Shown here: piece after piece, positions 59,071 to 64,000 of the stretch
Layout of the letters: each line of letters opens with the position of its first letter
Position numbering within the stretch: the first letter of the stretch is position 1
From: Dreissena polymorpha
Lineage: Eukaryota > Mollusca > Bivalvia > Myida > Dreissenidae
DNA length: 64,000 nucleotides
Assembly: GCF_020536995.1 (NCBI RefSeq)
Contig: NC_068355.1
Span: 122,384,365-122,448,364 of the forward strand
Reading direction: 5' to 3'
The notes under the pieces: model-generated
What the model was told of the DNA's origin: nothing
Databases searched by the model: none
Seen by the model: only the letters and a program-made list of their open reading frames with translations
Translations under genes and position numbers: made by a program

Positions 59071-59639
59071 AATCTTGGTATTGTGGACTTTATCATTGGT
59101 TGCTTTTTATTCTTGTCAAACTACTTCGCAATATGGGAGCATTGTGTTGACTGATATATTCATCAAATACCGGTTCTTTTGGTATGTCCAGTTTTGATGA
59201 ATCGAAAACAAAACGTTCTGTCAACATACGATGTTTTTTCCATGATTTACCGCTTTAGAACTGTCAATGCAAAGTTTAAGATTGAGAGTAAACCCCGGTT
59301 TATGGGAGCAACAGGTTCTTTGTTTGGTCGACGGCTCATTGCATGTTTGTTTTCTTCGTTGTATATTATCCTGCTACACTAACGAAATAAACACGTGTTA
59401 GTTAAATATTTTTGCCTGTCATTCGAGCTTTACTTTACCACGTAACAGCTTTGAAATGTCAAGTTACTATCTTATTTAATTGACGTACGACCCCAATGAA
59501 ATGAGCAAGAAGTGCTCATACGACTTAACAAAATATTTATTTGTAAAACTGCTTCAACATATTGGAAATATGTTGTTGTTTTTTTAAACAACAATCATTT
59601 TCAAATCAGTCCAGATAAATGTAATTATATGTCGGTCAT

Positions 59640-61915
59640 ATTAGGAAACTGACCCGCCTTATTGTGGCCTTTTCTTTTTAATGTAAAGGAACCATATCTT
59701 ACTCGTCGGAGAAATCATTAGAACACATGAATAAGTTTCATTATAATTACAGAAACAAATGCGACTTCTAGAGTGTTCATACGCTTTTTTTATTTGACCT
59801 AATGACCTTGTTTATGAACACACATAACCCTAGTTTCAAAGTGGGCCACGATATTTAAGACAAATATTGACGACGCAAGACAGATGACGCACAAGGAACT
59901 GTCATTACACAGTAACAAAGGCTAACTATGAGCATGTTGAGCTTAAAGAAACAAACCAATCATTATATTACATGTTTATTTCAATCATTAACGATGAATG
60001 CTTTCTCTATTTACAAAATTAAAAGAATTGATTAACAGCATCGGTGAATGGACATGATGAACATGAGTGTTAAAATGATTTCTTTGAGTTTTCCAAAAAT
60101 CGTTACAATAAATCAAATGAAAGGAGACAAAGTGCAAGAGATTCTGAATAAAACGAGATACACTTCAAAGTTATGTAAATAAATCAAAATGGGATAGAAC
60201 AGGGACAATTGTTTATTGGTTCTTGCATAAATTGTCCTAGAAAAATGATCATAAACATAAAATAAAAGAATGATTTGATGTTGTACATATCATAATATAC
60301 CAAAAGACTAAATCGTTTCAGTCAATATTATTTCCAGGTTTACAGTTAAAGGCACCGTTTTAAACATAAAAAAGGTCATAAACGTCATAAAAAGCATCAA
60401 CAATGTGTTCAATTAATTTTAATTATTGTAAACAGCATTATTAAAACATATTTTTTATACATTTTTACTGCATTTTAGCCGTGTATCCTGTTTAAGAAAT
60501 ATCAAACAAGAGAGCCAAATTGACCCTGATTGCTCTCTAAGTAAAAATGACTTTGTACATGCATCAGGAAAACATGATCCGGCTCTAGGTGGAAACGTGT
60601 TTTTTTTAAACAAATCTTAAATAATTAACTTATTAAGGGACTTTGATGGATTTTAACTCGATGATTATTTTTGTGGAGTTATTTTTAAATCTGATTATCA
60701 GTTTCTGAAAAGAATACTAAGATTTTTGTAAATTTTTGTAGGCATTAAAAAAACTGTTATTCTCTTGGCATGAATATGGTTAAATAATTTGTTTGTGTTA
60801 TTTGGTGGATGGTCACCAAATGAACTTTTAAGTAAAATTATTTTCATATCTGATTATCACTGCCATGCTGATGACCCTTAAGCACTCATACGATTTCAAG
60901 GTACACAAACTGTTGAAATATTGTTAAGATTAACATTCCTAGAGGAATAACTTTTTTTTCAGATTTGACCTGGTGACTTAGTTTTTGGACACACAATATT
61001 CAAACCAAAGACCTAGAGAATTTGCCTTAAGGCATTCATCAGCCAGGTTTTATGACTGCAATCTGGTTGTAAAAAACTCATGATCAAAGTGCCACCAGGT
61101 AAGCACAACAGGGCAGAAATATGGTAAAATAGCATTGTAAAATAAACTGTCAGAAAATGTGAGTAATAAATTATGGACGAAAGTCTAGTAAACAAAAAAA
61201 TATTTTGGCAAAAAACACAGGTATCAGTCAATTTAAAGTGTCAATTTTTTTACAGTTATTACAATAACTAATTGTTTTTTTGCCTTAAGTGACCCAGATT
61301 CAAACTTCGCCTAGATATTGTTAAGAGCAACATTCATTCTGACCAAGTGAACTCGAGTAACAAACACTGGCGTCTAGTGGTCATAATGTTTTTCAAGGAT
61401 TAAACCATGTGAACTAACTTTTGGATGTACATGTCCGTTATTTGAACTTGGCCTAGATATTGTTAATACACCGGTATACATGTTAACCAAGTTTCATCAA
61501 CATTGAGCTGTCATTGTGACCTCTGGAGTGGTATTATTTTTATAAGTTTTGACCTGGTGACCTTGTTTTAAGACAAAATATTCATAAATGACCTAGATAT
61601 TTTGAAGATAATCATTCTCCCAAATTTCATCAAATTGAGCCATAAAAGGGGTTTCTTGAGTGGTTACTAGGTTTATCTCGGATTTGACAAAGTGGCGTTG
61701 TTTTTGGACACAGGTAACAAACCTAGATATTGTGGCGTTGTTTTTGGACACAGGTAACAAACCTAGATATTGTTAACATCATGATAAAGTTTTCTCAGTA
61801 GCTTTTAGAGAAGTGACTAGCAAAAAGATGACGACTCCCTCTATGACAACGGACGCCATACACATGGTGATAACAATATCTCATCATGAGCACTTCATGC
61901 TCAGGTAGAGCCTAC
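59640..61915. repeat. Degenerate tandem-array element remnants
   Basis: Scattered copies of phrases from the array elements occur: ACCAAGTTTCATCAACATTG, TTGACCTGGTGACCTTGTTT, AACTTGGCCTAGATATTGTT. A start-like AAACAAGAGAGCCAAATTG lies at about 60504. A perfect 41-bp tandem duplication beginning GTGGCGTTGTTTTTGGACAC lies at about 61691-61772. No gene is seen in this stretch. Confidence 0.6.
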
Positions 61916-62717
61916 AATAATTACAAATAAAACAATCTGTTTCTGTTTCTAAAAGTTTGTCATGTAAGTAAAAAAATAACTCTTTTTTTTAATTAAAGAA
62001 ATTGCTAAAAGGGCCAGCAAAAGAAAATTCCAGTAAAGTTTGGTCAAAATCCTCTTGCTGATTTCAGATAAGTTCAAAGTCGATCTGGGATACCAAACAC
62101 TGGACATTTAACGTAAAAAATTGTCCACCACACCACTTTATGCTCAGGTAAGCAAAAACTGCATTGATTAATTATTTATTTATCTTGTTACAGCAAGAAT
62201 ATGGAAAATATTTAAATAGAGTAAAGTAGGTGCTTAATTATGGATTAAATTTAAGGAAACACGTAAAAGCATCGTAAAAATGAACACATAACTCCAGCTT
62301 GTTACAGAAGTGGAGAATACCCCCTAAAACTCTTATGTAGTAATACATATAAAGTTTTAAAATGAAAACGTGGAAAAGCATTTTTATTTAAGGACAATAC
62401 AAATTACAAGTCGTCATATTAAGGAACAATAATGCAAGATTGAATGCTGTGTGTTGAGTAGTGGAGTACTTTCTTGGACAAGTTGTGGTCAGACACGTGT
62501 CCATGTTGATACCAATATATACTCTTTTTACTTCATTGCAAGAGGTGGTGTGGGTGCGTAGGTGTTTGTGGAGGGGATAACTGTATATTTAACTACAACT
62601 TTTAAGTGAGCATGGTATTCATTCACACTGTAAAGTGCCTAAGAAGAGCATCAATTGTATTATGTACATGTTTTTGATCAGAGTCTAATTGGCACAACCA
62701 AATTTAAGTTCAGGAGT

Positions 62718-63139
62718 TCAGATCTCTTCTTCTTCCATGACTTCTCTTTTCTTTCTTGATTGGATTTTATTGATGGAATCTGAAATTTGATGTACACAAT
62801 TAACCACACTTTTATTTCTTGACATAGCCATATACCCATATATAAGTGTAAGACACTTTCCGCTTTTATGGTATTTTAAGTTTCAAGGAAGTCCCTCCTT
62901 ACCAAAAATCAAGTGTAGGCGGAAAGTGTCGTCCCTGATTAGCCTGTGCAGATGGCACAGGCTAATCTGGGACAACACTTAACGCACATGCATTAAGCCC
63001 AACTTTCTGAGAACGCGACTCAAATTTGATAATCTGTGATTATTTCCCTTTAAATAATAATCAATACTAACCAATAAGGACAGTATATTGTCTATCCTCT
63101 GGCCTTTGGCTCAATGTGCCCATCACAAGCACTCTGTCA
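62718..63139 (-). CDS. Last two exons of an unidentified gene (continues past the window)
   Basis: Exon 63072-63139 has an acceptor TTTTCAG and a donor GTTAGT, and encodes a segment with DRVLVMGTLSQRPEDRQYTV. Exon 62718-62779 has an acceptor TTTCAG and encodes a charged C-terminus (KIQSRKKREVMEEEEI) and a TGA. The phases match (1 to 1) and the joined frame is open. The LVMGTLSQRP stretch looks like a beta strand pair, but I do not recognise the family. The upstream exons must lie beyond 64000 or be too short to see. A fold-back MITE occupies the intron. Confidence 0.6.
62848..63020. mobile_element. Fold-back MITE copy 11
   Basis: It lacks the first quarter: it starts ACACTTTCCGCTTTTATGG and continues through GGCGGAAAGTGTCGTCCCTG to ACGCACATGCATTAAGCCC. 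It lies in the intron between the two exons above. Confidence 0.85.
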
Positions 63140-63189
63140 CTGAAAAGGAAACAAACTTACATAAATGTACAAATGTTTACAATTTGGCC

Positions 63190-63445
63190 TTGCTCTTGGA
63201 AGCAAGATATATTGCATTTATGTTAAGTGTCATTCAAGAATAGCCAGTGCACAATGCACAGGTTAATCAGGAAAACCACTGTCCACTTAAATGGTTTGTG
63301 TTTCATGGCATTCTCTTCTAGGAAAAAATCAGAGAAGCCATTTAGAGTCACTCCTGATAAGACTGTGTGGAATGCACAGGCTTATCTGGGACGACACTTA
63401 TATTTAACATATTTTAATCCCCATTTTCCCAGAATGAAGCTCAAT
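63190..63445. mobile_element. Fold-back MITE copy 12
   Basis: A diverged copy with AAGAATAGCCAGTGCACAAT, then ACCACTGTCCAC, and a second half GTGGAATGCACAGGCTTATC. It ends CCCATTTTCCCAGAATGAAG. Confidence 0.65.
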
Positions 63446-63557
63446 CGGACCGCTTATTGCTGGACAAGATTTCAATGAAGCTCAATCGGACTGCTAATTG
63501 CTGGACAAGATTTCAATGAAGCTCAATCGGACTGCTAATTGCTGGACAAGATTTCAA
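63434..63557. repeat. 41-bp tandem repeat x3
   Basis: AATGAAGCTCAATCGGACTG plus 21 further bases is repeated three times in direct order, starting at the end of the adjacent MITE. The array appears to have grown from the MITE's terminal sequence. Confidence 0.85.
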
Positions 63558-64000
63558 GATTTATTAGGTATCATGTAAATAAAGGCCTCCGGCCCAAAAT
63601 ACAGCATTCATTTACAATTTCATAATGATAAAATGCCACCTTGTAAAAATGTTTTGTTTTTTTGATACACTGGTGTTTTAACAAATACACATTTTCAAAA
63701 TGATACAAAAATCTGTGATACCAGTGCATACACGTATATATCTCCTTCATTCACATATGAGAGACTCAAAAATATTATTTTTCTACATTTTGTGACAAAA
63801 GTAGAGTCTTTCTATGAAACTATTATATAACAAACATTATTACATAACAAAGTACAACAAAAATTATTACATAACAAAGTTTGTTATCAATGTGAATTTG
63901 TATTCCCAATGACATTCCTTAATTTCGTAACATAGAATGTTAATTGTTTCATAACAGAAATATCAGTGCTGCTCATTAGGATATTAAATGATGTTTCGTT

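Noticed and set aside
60995-61025. CAAAGACCTAGAGAAT, similar to a micro-element end
   Set aside because: No inverted partner and no 7-bp duplication; it may be a variant of the array phrase AAACTTGGCCTAGATA.

Overview
The window is animal nuclear DNA, most likely from a bivalve mollusc. The evidence is intron-rich host genes with GT-AG introns, AT-rich non-coding DNA, several LINE and DNA-transposon relics, many fold-back MITEs, and numerous tandem-array elements of a type familiar from bivalve genomes. The exact genus cannot be read from the sequence. A dreissenid or other heterodont is my guess from the look of the fold-back MITE.

Layout. 1-10.3 kb: LINE fragments, a palindromic minisatellite, a dead fragment of a GH81 glucanase gene (minus strand), a 1.8-kb tandem-array element, a small hAT element with its 8-bp target duplication, and a 5'-truncated CR1/L2-like LINE. 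12.1-20.2 kb: a complete six-exon minus-strand gene for a secreted 520-residue PQQ/BamB-type beta-propeller protein. A dead pogo/Tigger-like transposon and a tRNA-bearing MITE sit in its third intron. 21.1-33.5 kb: a 17-exon minus-strand gene for a GH81 endo-beta-1,3-glucanase of more than 1,050 residues, whose first exon was not found. It carries an internal, tandemly duplicated cysteine-containing module of about 93 residues. 34-38 kb: repeats. 40.3-53.1 kb: a complete six-exon minus-strand phospholipid phosphatase (PLPP/LPP, PAP2 superfamily) gene of 304 residues. Its first exon and upstream DNA are tandemly duplicated (52.8-55.0 and 55.0-56.2 kb). Its introns are full of tandem-array elements. 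62.7-63.1 kb: the last two exons of an unidentified minus-strand gene that continues beyond the window.

The least expected find is a transposon family in intron 1 and the 5' flank of the PLPP gene. A 1,855-bp element (50460-52314) has 32-bp terminal inverted repeats beginning CAAAGACCTATAG and an exact 7-bp target duplication. Three tiny elements of 29-38 bp beside it are little more than two such ends joined into a hairpin, and each has its own 7-bp duplication. One of them has a clean empty site in the neighbouring segmental duplicate.

The GH81 glucanase and the secreted propeller protein lie head-to-tail about 0.8 kb apart. A shared digestive or immune role in handling beta-1,3-glucan is possible but is only inference. 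The GH81 locus has other oddities: a 36-bp in-frame array that multiplies a splice donor, a second minisatellite seeded at another donor, a one-base frame shift in one exon, and a nearby pseudogene relic.
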